A stretch of 64,000 bases of DNA from Oxalobacteraceae bacterium (GCA_947374865.1 CANCDR010000004.1:1-64000), one strand, 5' to 3'; shown: positions 26,498-36,879, numbered from the stretch's first letter. Notes: generated by a model from the sequence alone, not told the origin. Made by a program: numbers and translations.

Positions 26498-27535
26498 CTA
26501 AGAATCGTCCGCTTCGCTACGCGGATCCCGCGCTAACAGGCGCGTGACCATGGCGCGCGGCGCGTCGCCATCGAACAGGACGCCGGCCACTGCCGCGCTA
26601 ATGGGCATATCGACCTGCAGGTCGGCCGCCAGGGCGCGCACGGCTTGGGCGCAGCGCACGCCTTCTGCCACATGGCCCAGCTGCGCAACGATATGTTCGA
26701 GGGATTGCCCCTGCGCCAAGCCCAGGCCCACACGCCGATTGCGCGATAGTTCGCCAGTACAGGTGAGCAGCAGGTCGCCCAGGCCGGTGAGGCCGGTAAA
26801 AGTTTCGGGATGGGCGCCCAGTGCAAGGCCAAGGCGGGTGATCTCTGTCAAACCACGCGTGATGAGCGCGGCCCGCGCATTCATGCCCAGGTCGAGGCCA
26901 TCGATGATGCCGGTCGCAATGGCGAGAATGTTTTTCACCGCACCACCAACTTCCACGCCGATCAGATCCTCGCTCGAATACACTCTTAGTGTCGGGCTAT
27001 GCAGCGCGGCGACGGCTCGTTCGCGCAGTGCCGCCGCGGTCGAGGCAATGGTCAGGGCACACGGCAGTCCGCGCGCGACTTCCTGGGCAAACGAAGGGCC
27101 GGATAAAGCGCCGATAGGCAGATGACTTCCCAGTTCCTCGACCACGATCTGATGCGGCAGGCGGCGCGTCTGCTCTTCAAAGCCCTTGCATAGCCAAACC
27201 AGATTGGGCATTGCATGGGCGCGCAAACTGTTTGCCAGTGGACGTAGTCCCGCCACCGAAGTCGCGCAAATCAGCAGGCCGTCTGCGCCGACATGGGCAA
27301 TCGCAGCCGACAGATCGGCTTGCAAAAGCAGCTCTGCAGGCAGCGTAATGCCGGGCAAGGCACGGCTGTTTTCGCGCTGGGCTGCCATGGCTTGCATAGC
27401 GGCAGCATTGCGCCCCCACAGCATGACCGGCTGACGGCGGGCCAAAGAAATAGCCAGCGCGGTGCCCCAGGCGCCTGCACCGAGAATGGTAATGGGAATA
27501 CTTGAATGAGGTGGTCTATGTGGCATGTGGGGCAT
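26498..27535 (-). CDS. gpsA: NAD(P)-dependent glycerol-3-phosphate dehydrogenase
   Basis: Cytoplasmic enzyme reducing dihydroxyacetone phosphate to sn-glycerol 3-phosphate for phospholipid synthesis. The N-terminal dinucleotide fold reads [12 protein letters not shown] (about 18-29). The substrate region contains [22 protein letters not shown], the catalytic Lys region [18 protein letters not shown], and [25 protein letters not shown]. 345 residues is full length. The exact start among the first Met residues (MPHMPHRPP) is uncertain. It is preceded by secB on the same strand. Confidence 0.96.
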   Translation of the reverse strand: MPHMPHRPPHSSIPITILGAGAWGTALAISLARRQPVMLWGRNAAAMQAMAAQRENSRALPGITLPAELLLQADLSAAIAHVGADGLLICATSVAGLRPLANSLRAHAMPNLVWLCKGFEEQTRRLPHQIVVEELGSHLPIGALSGPSFAQEVARGLPCALTIASTAAALRERAVAALHSPTLRVYSSEDLIGVEVGGAVKNILAIATGIIDGLDLGMNARAALITRGLTEITRLGLALGAHPETFTGLTGLGDLLLTCTGELSRNRRVGLGLAQGQSLEHIVAQLGHVAEGVRCAQAVRALAADLQVDMPISAAVAGVLFDGDAPRAMVTRLLARDPRSEADDS

Positions 27536-27600
27536 GTTGTGGCAGACCGGTCAGGCGCGCAGGCACTATCGCCGGCGCACCTGGTATGGCGGCTTAAAGA

Positions 27601-28089
27601 TTAGTGCGTCGTACCATCAACGGCAGGTGCGGCTGTCTCGGCAGCGGCTTTTTGCTCGGCGATGACTTGCAGACGCTGCTGATAAAACGCCTCGAAATTG
27701 ATTTCTGCCAGGTGAACCGGCGGAAAACCGGCACGGGTAATGGTGTCGGCAATATTGGCCCGCAGGTAAGGGTAAATAATGTTCGGACAGCCGATTCCCA
27801 GCAATGGGTCGAGTTGTTCGGCAGGGATATTGCGTACTTCAAAAATACCGCCCTGCTTACCTTCGACCAGAAAGGCGACCTTGTCTTTGCACTTGGCGGT
27901 CACGGTGACGGCGACCGTCGCTTCGTAAATGCCTTCCGTGAGGAGCGCTGCGCCCACGTCGACAGAAACTTCAATCGTTGGCGACTCCTGCTCGAGGAAA
28001 ATGGCCGGCGAGTTAGGCTGTTCGAGAGACAAATCTTTGAGGTAGATACGTTGAATCTGGAACACGGGTTGGAGAGTTTCGTCAGCCAT
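27601..28089 (-). CDS. secB: Protein-export chaperone SecB
   Basis: Tetrameric cytoplasmic chaperone that keeps preproteins unfolded and hands them to SecA. The start at 28089 ([28 protein letters not shown]) matches the family; the frame runs upstream to 28137 without coding sense. [44 protein letters not shown] in variant form is the SecB core. 162 residues is normal. The acidic/Ala-rich tail is typical. Confidence 0.97.
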   Translation of the reverse strand: MADETLQPVFQIQRIYLKDLSLEQPNSPAIFLEQESPTIEVSVDVGAALLTEGIYEATVAVTVTAKCKDKVAFLVEGKQGGIFEVRNIPAEQLDPLLGIGCPNIIYPYLRANIADTITRAGFPPVHLAEINFEAFYQQRLQVIAEQKAAAETAAPAVDGTTH

Positions 28090-28222
28090 GAAGCACTTTC
28101 GTAAAATTGTTAGAAAATTAAAATGTCGGCCCTGCATACTTCCCGGCCGGCGGTCAATTCATCGCAACAGTTGACCTAAACCAGATCTGTCGAACGAACT
28201 TGGGAAAACGGATTCTAAACGT

Positions 28223-28486
28223 CTATGCGCCATTTAGCAAAGCATCGAGCTTGCCACCGCGCTCCAGAGCGTTTAAATCATCGAATCCACCGACATGCAT
28301 CGCGCCGATATAAATCTGCGGCACGGTACGCCGTCCGGTGCGTTCCATCATGATGGCGCGCTGTGCCGGATCGAGGTCGATACGGATTTTTTCGATTTCC
28401 TCGACGCCTTTCGCCTTCAGCAGCCGCTCGGCCATGGTGCAATATGGGCAAACGCCTGTGCTGTACATCGTAATGTGAGCAGTCAT
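28223..28486 (-). CDS. grxC: Glutaredoxin 3
   Basis: Small dithiol glutaredoxin of 87 residues. The active site C13-P-Y-C16 sits at the start of the thioredoxin fold, with the cis-Pro region RRTVPQIYIGAMHVGGFDDL for glutathione binding. It lies between a rhodanese gene (10 bp upstream) and secB, the standard grxC-secB-gpsA order of proteobacteria. Confidence 0.96.
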   Translation of the reverse strand: MTAHITMYSTGVCPYCTMAERLLKAKGVEEIEKIRIDLDPAQRAIMMERTGRRTVPQIYIGAMHVGGFDDLNALERGGKLDALLNGA

Positions 28487-28496
28487 GGAGCGCCTT

Positions 28497-28898
28497 TTAT
28501 TTAACGACCGGCAGGCCCTGGGCCTGCCAGGCTACCAGACCACCGTCGAGACTGAACACTTCGGCAAAGCCGGCTTTTTTCAATTGCGCCGTGGCGCTGG
28601 CCGAACGCACACCCGTCTGACAGACCGCAATCACGGTCTTGGCTTTGAATTTATCCAGTTCGCCGATCCGCCCGCCGAGCGCTTTCATCGGTATATTGCG
28701 TGATTCAGGAAGGTGGCCCTGGGCGAACTCATCGGCCTCGCGCACATCCAGCAAACACACATTGCCTTGATTAATACGCTGGGTGGCTTGTAAAAGTGAT
28801 ACCTTTTGGCCGCGCCGTTGAATGCTTGGAAGGATCAGCATCCCGCCTGAAAGTAGTGCCAGGCCGATCAGCCAAATGTTGTCAATGAAGAATTTCAC
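28497..28898 (-). CDS. Membrane-anchored rhodanese-like protein
   Basis: A single-domain rhodanese of 133 residues anchored by an N-terminal hydrophobic segment (about 8-24, IWLIGLALLSGGMLILP). The sulfurtransferase fold has LLDVREADEFAQGHLPESRNIP and the active-site loop VCQTGVRS with the catalytic Cys. Orthologous to the YibN family, found next to grxC-secB in many proteobacteria. The sulfur donor and acceptor are unknown. It heads the operon and is divergent from gpmA (132 bp). Confidence 0.9.
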   Translation of the reverse strand: MKFFIDNIWLIGLALLSGGMLILPSIQRRGQKVSLLQATQRINQGNVCLLDVREADEFAQGHLPESRNIPMKALGGRIGELDKFKAKTVIAVCQTGVRSASATAQLKKAGFAEVFSLDGGLVAWQAQGLPVVK

Positions 28899-29030
28899 AA
28901 GTTTCCCATGGTTTTTACGAATGCACGCATTATAAAATAGAAGCCAGGATTTACCCCAACAGCCGATTAAACTTACACACTACGCTCTTAAACTAAACTT
29001 TCAACCATCACTTCAACGAAGCGACTTATT

Positions 29031-29777
29031 ATGTATAAAATTGTATTGATGCGTCATGGCGAATCCAGCTGGAACCTGGAAAATCGCTTTACCGGCTGGA
29101 CCGATGTCGACCTCACCGAAAAAGGCATCGCCGAAGCGCGCCAGGCCGGCCTCCTCTTGCAGGAAGCTGGTTTCAGCTTCGACCTGGCCTATACTTCCGT
29201 TCTCAAACGCGCCATTCGTACTCTTTGGGGCACGCTCGATGCGATGGATTTGATGTGGCTGCCAGTGATCAACGACTGGCGTCTCAACGAGCGCCATTAT
29301 GGCGCACTGCAAGGACTTAACAAGGCTGAAACCGCCGCCCAATATGGCGATGCCCAGGTCATGACCTGGCGCCGCAGCTATGACACGCCCCCCGATGCCC
29401 TGCCCGCCGGCGATGCGCGCGATGCCTACAGCGATGCGCGTTATGGCGGACTTTCGCGCGACGAGGTGCCCCTCACTGAATGCCTCAAAGACACCGTGGC
29501 GCGCGTCATGCCGGCCTGGGATGAATCGATTGCCCCGGCCATTCGTGCCGGTAAGCGGATTTTGATTTCTGCGCACGGCAATAGTTTGCGCGCACTGATC
29601 AAGTCGCTCGATGGCATTTCCGATGCTGACATCGTCGGCGTCAATATTCCGAATGGCCAGCCGCTGGTGTATGAACTGGATGCAAATCTCAAGCCGATCA
29701 AAAGTTATTATCTGGGCGACGCCAAAGCCATCGAGGCTGCTCTGCATGCCGTGGCCAATCAGGGTAAGGCGAAGTAA
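29031..29777 (+). CDS. gpmA: 2,3-bisphosphoglycerate-dependent phosphoglycerate mutase
   Basis: Glycolytic/gluconeogenic enzyme interconverting 3- and 2-phosphoglycerate. The catalytic phospho-His is H9 in VLMRHGES, followed by [19 protein letters not shown]. The substrate-binding [14 protein letters not shown] and the second catalytic His region [15 protein letters not shown] are present. At 248 residues it is full length. It opens a run of same-strand genes (envC-like, ctpA, moeB). Confidence 0.97.
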   Translation: MYKIVLMRHGESSWNLENRFTGWTDVDLTEKGIAEARQAGLLLQEAGFSFDLAYTSVLKRAIRTLWGTLDAMDLMWLPVINDWRLNERHYGALQGLNKAETAAQYGDAQVMTWRRSYDTPPDALPAGDARDAYSDARYGGLSRDEVPLTECLKDTVARVMPAWDESIAPAIRAGKRILISAHGNSLRALIKSLDGISDADIVGVNIPNGQPLVYELDANLKPIKSYYLGDAKAIEAALHAVANQGKAK

Positions 29778-29782
29778 GCATT

Positions 29783-31171
29783 TTGCCTAACTCACGCCTG
29801 AAGTCCTGCATGCTGCCGCTGACTCTGTTGATGGCGCTCGTGTTGTCGTCGTTGTCGTCGTCCCCGGTGCACGCGGCCAAGGTCACGGAACGCAGTAAGC
29901 AAAAGCTGGCCGCCGAAGCCGCGCGTAGCGCTGCCCAGGAAAAGTTGCAGAGCTTGCGACGTGATATTGGACGCACCGAAACGGCCAGAAGCCATGCGGC
30001 CGATGCGTTGGCGACATCCGAAGCAGCCATCTCGAGCGCCAATCGCACACTACGCGAACTGGCGCTTGAGCAGTCTGGCACCGAAGCCCGACTGCAGGCT
30101 TTAGCCAGCCAGCAGCAGCAATTGCGTACTACGATCGAACTGCAGCAAACGCGGCTAGCCAACATGCTGCGCGAGCAGCAGTCAAACGGTGATGAAGATC
30201 GGCTTAAATTAATTTTGTCGGGCGATAATCCGAGCCGGATTTATCGCGATTTGCAATTGCTGGCCTACGTCTCGCAGGCCCAGGCCAGACTGATCGACGA
30301 ACTGCGCGCCAATCTGCAGTCGGTGCAGGAAAACCAGGCCGAGACGCAAAGCGCCAAGGACGATCTGGATGAAATCGTCGGCGAAGCGCGCGAGCAAAAA
30401 ATAGTACTGGAACGCGAAAAGGGCCGGCACGCCAAATTACTCAGCCAACTTTCCGGCAAACTCACCAGCCAGCGCAAGGAAGTCGGCAACATCGAGCGTG
30501 ACGAACAGCGGCTGGCCCGCCTGGTCGACGATCTGTCCAAGCTGATCGAAGAACAGCAAAAAGCCGAGCAAGCCGAACGCGCGCGACAGAAAAAACTGGC
30601 CGAAGAACGACTGCAAAAGGAACAGGCGTTACAAGCCGAGCGCAGCAAGAGCAAAATAGATAAGCGTGCGCCAGAGCCGGGGCAAGCCAAGGCCAAACCT
30701 GCGCCAGCCGCTGGCAGCGCGCCACTGACGCCACTGACCAACGAGCTGAGTCCGGAAGACGGCCCCGCAGATGGCGCCTTCGCCGCCCTGCGCGGCAAAC
30801 TGCGCTTGCCAGTCAAGGGCACGGTGAGCGATCGCTTTGGTAGCAAGCGTAGTGATGGCCCGGCCTGGAAAGGCGTCTTCATTCGCGTCGCGGAAGGGAC
30901 TGAAATCAAGGCCGTCGCCAAGGGCAAGGTGGTGTTTGCTGACTGGCTGCGCGGTTTCGGCAATCTGCTGATTCTCGATCATGGCAATCAGTACATCACC
31001 ATTTATGGCAATAATCAGGCGGTGCTCAAACATGTGGGCGATGTCGTCAAGGCAGGTGATGCGATTGCTTCTGCTGGCATCAGCGGCGGCAATGAACAAT
31101 CCGGTCTATACTTTGAAATGCGGCATCAGGGCCGTGCATTTGATCCCCTTGAATGGGTAACGCTTAAGTAA
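29783..31171 (+). CDS. EnvC-like murein hydrolase activator (M23 family, degenerate LytM)
   Basis: Periplasmic coiled-coil protein with a C-terminal LytM domain. EnvC-type proteins activate division amidases (AmiA/B/C). A signal peptide covers about 10-32 (MLPLTLLMALVLSSLSSSPVHA). Long coiled coils take up about 35-290, then a Pro/Ala linker, then LytM at about 335-460. The LytM metal and catalytic His residues are missing: the usual HxH stretch reads YGNNQ and the LHFE motif reads LYFEMR. It should therefore activate rather than cleave. The frame begins at TTG 29783; ATG 29810 is an equally plausible start. It lies 5 bp after gpmA and 13 bp before ctpA. Confidence 0.88.
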   Translation: MPNSRLKSCMLPLTLLMALVLSSLSSSPVHAAKVTERSKQKLAAEAARSAAQEKLQSLRRDIGRTETARSHAADALATSEAAISSANRTLRELALEQSGTEARLQALASQQQQLRTTIELQQTRLANMLREQQSNGDEDRLKLILSGDNPSRIYRDLQLLAYVSQAQARLIDELRANLQSVQENQAETQSAKDDLDEIVGEAREQKIVLEREKGRHAKLLSQLSGKLTSQRKEVGNIERDEQRLARLVDDLSKLIEEQQKAEQAERARQKKLAEERLQKEQALQAERSKSKIDKRAPEPGQAKAKPAPAAGSAPLTPLTNELSPEDGPADGAFAALRGKLRLPVKGTVSDRFGSKRSDGPAWKGVFIRVAEGTEIKAVAKGKVVFADWLRGFGNLLILDHGNQYITIYGNNQAVLKHVGDVVKAGDAIASAGISGGNEQSGLYFEMRHQGRAFDPLEWVTLK

Positions 31172-31184
31172 TTTTCAGGTGACT

Positions 31185-32633
31185 ATGTCTAGCAAACTCA
31201 AGAATTTCGGCCTCATCAGCCTTGGCATGTTTGCCGGTATCGCAGCGTCCTTACAATTTGACGCACTGGCGCAAAAACGCGGCGATTTGTCCCTGCCTGT
31301 TGAGGAACTGCGACAATTAGCGGATGTGTTTGGTCTGATTAAATCGGATTATGTCGAAAGCATCGAAGACAAAAAACTGCTCACCGAAGCGATCACCGGC
31401 ATGGTGGCCTCACTCGATCCGCACTCAGCCTATCTGGACAAAAAATCCTTTGCTGAGCTGCGCGAAGGCACCGAAGGAAAATTCGTCGGCCTGGGTATTG
31501 AGGTGGGCCTCGAAGATGGCTATGTCAAGATCATCTCGCCGATCGAAGATTCACCTGCCTACAAGGCAGGCCTGAAGGCCGGTGACCTCATTACGCGCCT
31601 GGATAAAACGCCGATCAAGGGCCTCTCGCTCGACGAAGCTGTCAAAAAAATGCGCGGTGAGCCAAATACCAAAATTGATCTCACTATCTTGCGCAAGGAA
31701 GAAGACAAGCCGCTCAACTTCACCATCGTGCGGCAGGAAATTCGCGTGCAAAGCGTCAAAGGCAAGGTCATCGAGCCCGGCTATGCGTGGCTGCGGATTG
31801 CCCAGTTCCAGGAGCCGACCGTCGATGACATGGTCAAAAAAATCGCCCAGATTTATGCTCAGGAACCCAAGCTCAAAGGCTTGGTGCTCGATCTGCGTAA
31901 TGATCCGGGCGGCTTACTGCCGGGAGCGATCGGTGTGTCTGCCGCCTTTTTACCAAAGGATGCGGTGATCGTCTCTACCAACGGCCAGCTGGCCGATTCC
32001 AGGGCCACCTTTTATGCCCGCCGCGAGTTTTACAGCGAGCGTCGCAGCGGTCCGGATCCTTTAGCCAAATTGCCTGAAGCGTTAAAAAATGTACCGATGG
32101 TGGTGCTGGTCAATATCGGTTCTGCATCGGCCTCGGAAATCGTCGCCGGCGCGCTGCAGGATTACAAACGCGCCACGATCATGGGCTCGCAAACCTTCGG
32201 CAAGGGTTCCGTGCAAACCATTCGACAGCTGTCTGCCGATACCGCCATCAAACTCACGACTGCGCGCTACTACACGCCTAACGGTCGCTCAATTCAGGCC
32301 AAGGGCATCGTACCGGATGTACTGGTCGACGAATACGCAGATGGCAATGGCTTGAATGGTTTACGACTGCGCGAAGCGGATTTGCAAAAACATCTGCGTA
32401 ACGATAAAGACAAAGAAGACGTGAGCGCGACCAAGACTGAATTACTGGAAGAAGAACAGCGACTGATCGCCGCCGAACGCAAACGGAAACCGCAGGAATT
32501 GGGGACCAAGGATGATTTTCAGCTGACCCAGGCGCTGAATTTTTTAAAGGGCGCACCGGTGCAAGTTGCCAAGCTCAAGGAAGATAAAAAGGCCGACGCT
32601 GAAAGCCCCGTCAGCGGCAAGGACAAACAATAA
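31185..32633 (+). CDS. ctpA: Carboxyl-terminal processing protease (S41A)
   Basis: Periplasmic tail-specific protease of 482 residues. An N-terminal signal/anchor lies at about 8-28. A PDZ domain covers about 95-185 (FVGLGIEVGLEDGYVKIISPIEDSPAYKAGLKAGDLI). The S41 catalytic core has S315 in GSASASE and K340 in SQTFGKGSVQ, 25 residues apart as expected for the Ser/Lys dyad. The start at ATG 31185 has AGGTGA just upstream. Partnership with the EnvC-like gene suggests roles in peptidoglycan hydrolase control. Confidence 0.95.
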   Translation: MSSKLKNFGLISLGMFAGIAASLQFDALAQKRGDLSLPVEELRQLADVFGLIKSDYVESIEDKKLLTEAITGMVASLDPHSAYLDKKSFAELREGTEGKFVGLGIEVGLEDGYVKIISPIEDSPAYKAGLKAGDLITRLDKTPIKGLSLDEAVKKMRGEPNTKIDLTILRKEEDKPLNFTIVRQEIRVQSVKGKVIEPGYAWLRIAQFQEPTVDDMVKKIAQIYAQEPKLKGLVLDLRNDPGGLLPGAIGVSAAFLPKDAVIVSTNGQLADSRATFYARREFYSERRSGPDPLAKLPEALKNVPMVVLVNIGSASASEIVAGALQDYKRATIMGSQTFGKGSVQTIRQLSADTAIKLTTARYYTPNGRSIQAKGIVPDVLVDEYADGNGLNGLRLREADLQKHLRNDKDKEDVSATKTELLEEEQRLIAAERKRKPQELGTKDDFQLTQALNFLKGAPVQVAKLKEDKKADAESPVSGKDKQ

Positions 32634-32740
32634 ATAGCGCTCGGATGTTGATCGGTCAATCGGTGTACCAAGCAAGCCGCTGTTGCATGCATCGCGCTGT
32701 TTTGCGCCCATCGATCCGACATGCCGTGGAAGAGGTTTGA

Positions 32741-33496
32741 ATGAACGATCAGCAGCTTTTACGCTATTCGCGCCACATCCTGCTCGACGATATCGGTATC
32801 GAAGGGCAGCAGAAAATCCTCGCTGCCCACGTCCTGCTGATCGGCGCTGGCGGACTGGGCTCACCAGCAGCTTTTTATCTTGCCTCCGCTGGTGTCGGCA
32901 CGCTCACCTTGATCGATCACGATACGGTGGAGCTGACCAATTTGCAGCGGCAGATTTTACATACCACCGAACGCATCGGCCAAGCCAAGGCACTCTCGGC
33001 GCAAAAAAGCTTAGCGCAAATTAATCCCGATATCCGCATCGTGCCGCTGGTTGAACGCGCCGATGCTGCACGGCTGGATGCGCTGGTGCAGCAGGCCGAT
33101 GTGGTACTCGATTGCAGCGATAACTTCGCTACCCGGCATGCGGTGAATCAGGCCTGCGTGCGACATGCGGTGCCACTGGTGTCGGGCGCAGCCTTACAGT
33201 TTGATGGTCAGATCAGCGTGTTTGATACGCGCACCGCAGAGTCGCCCTGCTACGCCTGTTTGTTTCCGCCTGAGCAGGATCTCGAAGAAACCCACTGCGC
33301 GACCATGGGTGTCTTTTCGCCACTAGTGGGAATCATCGGCAGTATGCAGGCGGCCGAGGCGCTCAAGCTGATCATGGGGGTCGGCACCTCGCTAGCGGGA
33401 CGGCTGCAAATGCTGGATGGGCGCAGTATGGAATGGTCGAGCATTAAGGTGAAACAGAATCCTGCCTGCGCGGTGTGTCATCCGCCGTCGATCTAA
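32741..33496 (+). CDS. moeB: ThiF/MoeB/HesA-family adenylyltransferase
   Basis: E1-like enzyme adenylating the C-terminus of a ubiquitin-like sulfur carrier (MoaD or ThiS). The ATP-binding loop is GAGGLGSPAAFYLASAG (about 36-51). The D/N/R-Q block follows (DLTN-like VELTNLQRQILH). Two zinc-binding pairs are CYAC and CAVC near the C-terminus, and a Cys lies in HCATMGVFSPLVG. 251 residues fits MoeB; ThiF cannot be excluded, since no moa or thi genes are adjacent. Confidence 0.9.
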   Translation: MNDQQLLRYSRHILLDDIGIEGQQKILAAHVLLIGAGGLGSPAAFYLASAGVGTLTLIDHDTVELTNLQRQILHTTERIGQAKALSAQKSLAQINPDIRIVPLVERADAARLDALVQQADVVLDCSDNFATRHAVNQACVRHAVPLVSGAALQFDGQISVFDTRTAESPCYACLFPPEQDLEETHCATMGVFSPLVGIIGSMQAAEALKLIMGVGTSLAGRLQMLDGRSMEWSSIKVKQNPACAVCHPPSI

Positions 33497-33570
33497 ACAA
33501 AGACGTTTTCCGTTTACGCGTATTATCGAACCATATTATTGACCCGCCATTGAATCAGGGAGTTTGACCC

Positions 33571-36303
33571 ATGCTGCATTTCGCCCGTCGTACATTGCCG
33601 GTACTTTTTACGCTCATCGTCATCAGCCTGCTGCCGGGTACAGCGTTGAGCCAGCCACTACCCAAGGGCGTAACGAAGATCACTGCCGTCGAAGGCATCA
33701 CCGAATACCGTCTGGACAATGGCCTCAAAGTCTTGCTGTTCGCGGATGCCTCCAAGCCGACCATCACCGTCAACATGACTTACCTGGTCGGCTCACGACA
33801 TGAAAATTACGGCGAGACCGGCATGGCCCATCTACTTGAACACCTGCTCTTTAAGGGCACGCCCAGCATCCCTAAAATCGATGAAGAATTCAACCGCCGC
33901 GGCATGCGCATGAACGGCACGACCAGCTTTGACCGGACCAATTATTACGAGCAGTTTCAGGCCAGCGAAGATAATTTGCGCTGGGCGATTGGCATGGAAG
34001 CCGATCGGATGGTGAACTCGAATATCGCCAAAAAAGATCTCGACTCGGAAATGACGGTGGTGCGCAACGAGATGGAAAATGGTGAAAATTCACCTGGCTC
34101 GGTGCTCTTTAACCGCATGCAAAGCGTGGCCTTCGACTGGCACAATTATGCCCACTCACCGATCGGTAACCGCAGTGATGTGGAAAACGTCAGGATAGAA
34201 AATCTGCAGGCTTTTTATCGTCGCTACTACCAGCCCGATAACGCCGTGCTGCTCATTGCCGGTAAGTTTGATAATGCCAAAACGCTTCAATGGATTGCCA
34301 CCGCCTTCAAGAGCGTGCGCAAGCCGAGCCGGACATTACCCGCCTTCTGGACCGTCGAACCGACCCAGGATGGCGAGCGCAGCTTCGTCGTGCGGCGCAA
34401 AGGCGATGTGCAGTTCATCGCTCTCGGCTACAAAATTCCGGCATCCCTGCATCCGGATAGCGATGCGATCGAATTCGCCAGTGAAATTTTAGGCGATACA
34501 CCCAATGGCCGGCTGCATAAGCAATTGGTGCAAACAGGCTTGGCGACGCAGGTATTTGCTTTTGGACGGAATGGCTTTAGCCCCGGCCTGCAATTAGTCG
34601 GCGCGGTCGTCAAACTCGGCGAGCCGCTCGAGCCGGTGCGCGATGCGCTGATCGCAGCGACCGAATCGTTTGCCAAAACTCCGCCCACCAAAGAAGAACT
34701 TGAGCGCGTCAAACGCAGTTTTTCAAATCAGTTCGAAAAAAGTTTGAATGACCACGAAAGTGTTGGCCTGGCCTTATCGGAATACATCGCCCTGGGTGAC
34801 TGGCGTTTATTTTTTCAGAGCCGTGACAGCGTCGACATGATGAGCACTGAGCGGGTAGTGCAGGCCGCATCCGCCTACTTCCGACGTGATAACCGGGTCG
34901 CCGGCAGCTTTATTCCGGAAGACCAGCCACAACGCGCCAGCATCCCGACGGCACCGACCGCCGCCACCGTACTCAAGGACTTCCAAGCCAAAACGCGGAC
35001 GGATGTGGCGGAAGTATTTGATCCCTCACCGGCCAATATTGACGCCCGAACCCTGCGCAGCAAAATTGGCGGCCTCGATGTTGCCCTGCTGGCGAAGAAA
35101 AATCGCGGCGAAACGGTATCGGTCGCGATGAATCTGCGCTGGGGGAATGAGCAAGCCCTGTTTGGCAAACGTGCGGTGGCCCGACTGACGGCCGGCATGC
35201 TCATGCGCGGCAATCAAAAATACACCCGTGAAGAACTGGCCGATGCGTTCGACCGCTTGAAAATGAGCGGCAGCGTCTATCAATTTGACACCACCAAAGC
35301 CAATCTGGCCCAGGCGATACAGCTTGCTGCGCAGGTGATGCAGCAGCCGAATTTTCCACCGGCGGCATTTCAGGAACTGGTCAAAGAAACTCTGGTCAGT
35401 ATTGAATCAACACGCAGTGATCCCGCAGCACTGGCCGGACAGGCACTCGCGCAGCACTTTGACCGCTACCCCAAGGGCGACTGGCGGGCGGCCGAAACGA
35501 TCGATGAAACGATCGCCCATATCAAGGCTGTTACGCTCGACGATGTGAAAGCGTTCCATAAAAATTTCTATGGTGCGTCCAGGGGCGAGCTGTCCGTTAT
35601 TGGCGACTTTGATCCGGTCGAAACAAATAAGGTGATCAAGGCCGCGTTTGGCGATTGGTCCAGCGCCCTGCCCTACCAGCGTCTGAGCGAGCGCTTCGTC
35701 GAGGTTGAACCGATCAGAAAAGAAATCAATACACCCGACAAGGAAAATGGCTCTTATCTAGCCGCCATGAATTTGCCGCTGCGGGATGATGATCCTGATT
35801 ACCCCGCTTTAATGATCGCCAATTATTTATTTGGTGGTGGCGCCGGGCTGAACTCCCGTCTCATGGAACGGGTGCGGCAGAAAGATGGCCTCTCCTATGG
35901 CATTCGTTCCAACTTGCAGGCCAGCGCGATCGACCGCTCCGGCAGCTTTAGCATCAGCGCCATCGCTGCGCCGCAAAACCTGGCCAAAGTCGTCGCCGCC
36001 GTCAAGGAAGAAATCGATAAGGTCCGTCAGGAAGGTTTCACCGCCCAGGAAGTCGCGCGTGCCAAATCGGGCTATAGCCAACAGCGGGTCCAGGCGCGTT
36101 CACAGGACCCTGCCCTGGCATCGGCCTGGAATTCTTCCTTATATCTGGAGCGCACATTCGCCTGGAGTAAGGCACGTGATGAGCAGGTCGCCGCGCTCAC
36201 TGTCGAGCAGGTCAATGCAGCATTTCGCAAGGCGATTGACCCGGCCAAGCTGACCGTGATCACCGCCGGCGACGCGGTAAAAGCCAAGGCGGCGCAAAAG
36301 TAA
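33571..36303 (+). CDS. M16 family zinc metalloprotease, two-module single chain
   Basis: Periplasmic or membrane-associated peptidase of the pitrilysin family, 910 residues. A signal peptide covers about 1-28 (hydrophobic 8-24, cut near TALS-QP). The inverted zinc motif is complete as H87-L-L-E90-H91 (TGMAHLLEHLLFKG). A second M16-type module follows (about 470-900), with the inactive-domain R/Y-like region GSYLAAMNLPLRDDDPDYPALMIANYLFGGGAGLNSRLMERVRQKDGLSYGI. Substrate unknown. An SD-like AGGGAG precedes the ATG. Confidence 0.94.
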   Translation: MLHFARRTLPVLFTLIVISLLPGTALSQPLPKGVTKITAVEGITEYRLDNGLKVLLFADASKPTITVNMTYLVGSRHENYGETGMAHLLEHLLFKGTPSIPKIDEEFNRRGMRMNGTTSFDRTNYYEQFQASEDNLRWAIGMEADRMVNSNIAKKDLDSEMTVVRNEMENGENSPGSVLFNRMQSVAFDWHNYAHSPIGNRSDVENVRIENLQAFYRRYYQPDNAVLLIAGKFDNAKTLQWIATAFKSVRKPSRTLPAFWTVEPTQDGERSFVVRRKGDVQFIALGYKIPASLHPDSDAIEFASEILGDTPNGRLHKQLVQTGLATQVFAFGRNGFSPGLQLVGAVVKLGEPLEPVRDALIAATESFAKTPPTKEELERVKRSFSNQFEKSLNDHESVGLALSEYIALGDWRLFFQSRDSVDMMSTERVVQAASAYFRRDNRVAGSFIPEDQPQRASIPTAPTAATVLKDFQAKTRTDVAEVFDPSPANIDARTLRSKIGGLDVALLAKKNRGETVSVAMNLRWGNEQALFGKRAVARLTAGMLMRGNQKYTREELADAFDRLKMSGSVYQFDTTKANLAQAIQLAAQVMQQPNFPPAAFQELVKETLVSIESTRSDPAALAGQALAQHFDRYPKGDWRAAETIDETIAHIKAVTLDDVKAFHKNFYGASRGELSVIGDFDPVETNKVIKAAFGDWSSALPYQRLSERFVEVEPIRKEINTPDKENGSYLAAMNLPLRDDDPDYPALMIANYLFGGGAGLNSRLMERVRQKDGLSYGIRSNLQASAIDRSGSFSISAIAAPQNLAKVVAAVKEEIDKVRQEGFTAQEVARAKSGYSQQRVQARSQDPALASAWNSSLYLERTFAWSKARDEQVAALTVEQVNAAFRKAIDPAKLTVITAGDAVKAKAAQK

Positions 36304-36333
36304 ATCCGGGATTTCGTTTTAAGGGGGCTTTTT

Positions 36334-36879
36334 TTGACGCAGCTGGGTTGGTCGCGCAATGTTCATGAACATACCTTGGTCCTGGCCCTGACCTTGCTGC
36401 TGCACGGCTTTTTATTCCTCACGCTAGCGCAAAATAAACCGGGAAGGGACCATGTGAATCCACCGCACCTGTTGCGCATGGCCTTGTTTCCCCTCATGAG
36501 TGCTCCACTCTCCGTTTCGCCTGGCCGGTCGACGGCGCCTGCAAGCCCCAGGTCAAGCGCTATACCTAGCAGGCTATCCGCCGCGGCACTGTCTGACGAA
36601 GCGCAAACGATGACAGCCGATTCTGTACCATCGGCATTACCCGTCATTGACCTGGAGGCCGCGCGAAAAATGGCCCTCAGCTTCGATCACCAGCGCGTCC
36701 GTTCGCCCATCGAACGCATACAGGAAGAATATCCCCTCACGCGCGCATCACAGCAGCTCGGGAACGCAATCAAAGGCGCCACCAGAAAAGACTGTCTGAA
36801 AGATTACGCCGGCGCCGGACTGCTGGCGCCGATTTTTTTGATGGCCGATATGGTGGCCAACAAGACCTGCAAAATGTAA
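36334..36879 (+). CDS. Small membrane-anchored protein of unknown function (181 aa)
   Basis: Unrecognised. The TTG start at 36334 has a strong SD (AAGGGGG) six bases upstream, and no ATG serves better. One N-terminal hydrophobic segment covers about 15-33 (LVLALTLLLHGFLFLTLAQN), followed by a Pro/Ser/Ala-rich linker and a C-terminal domain with two Cys (DCLKDYAGAGLLAPIFLMADMVANKTCKM). The layout (anchor, Pro-rich linker, small C-terminal domain) recalls TonB/FimV-type membrane proteins. Its 3' end is the part found again, decayed, between the two MCP genes. Confidence 0.65.
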   Translation: MTQLGWSRNVHEHTLVLALTLLLHGFLFLTLAQNKPGRDHVNPPHLLRMALFPLMSAPLSVSPGRSTAPASPRSSAIPSRLSAAALSDEAQTMTADSVPSALPVIDLEAARKMALSFDHQRVRSPIERIQEEYPLTRASQQLGNAIKGATRKDCLKDYAGAGLLAPIFLMADMVANKTCKM

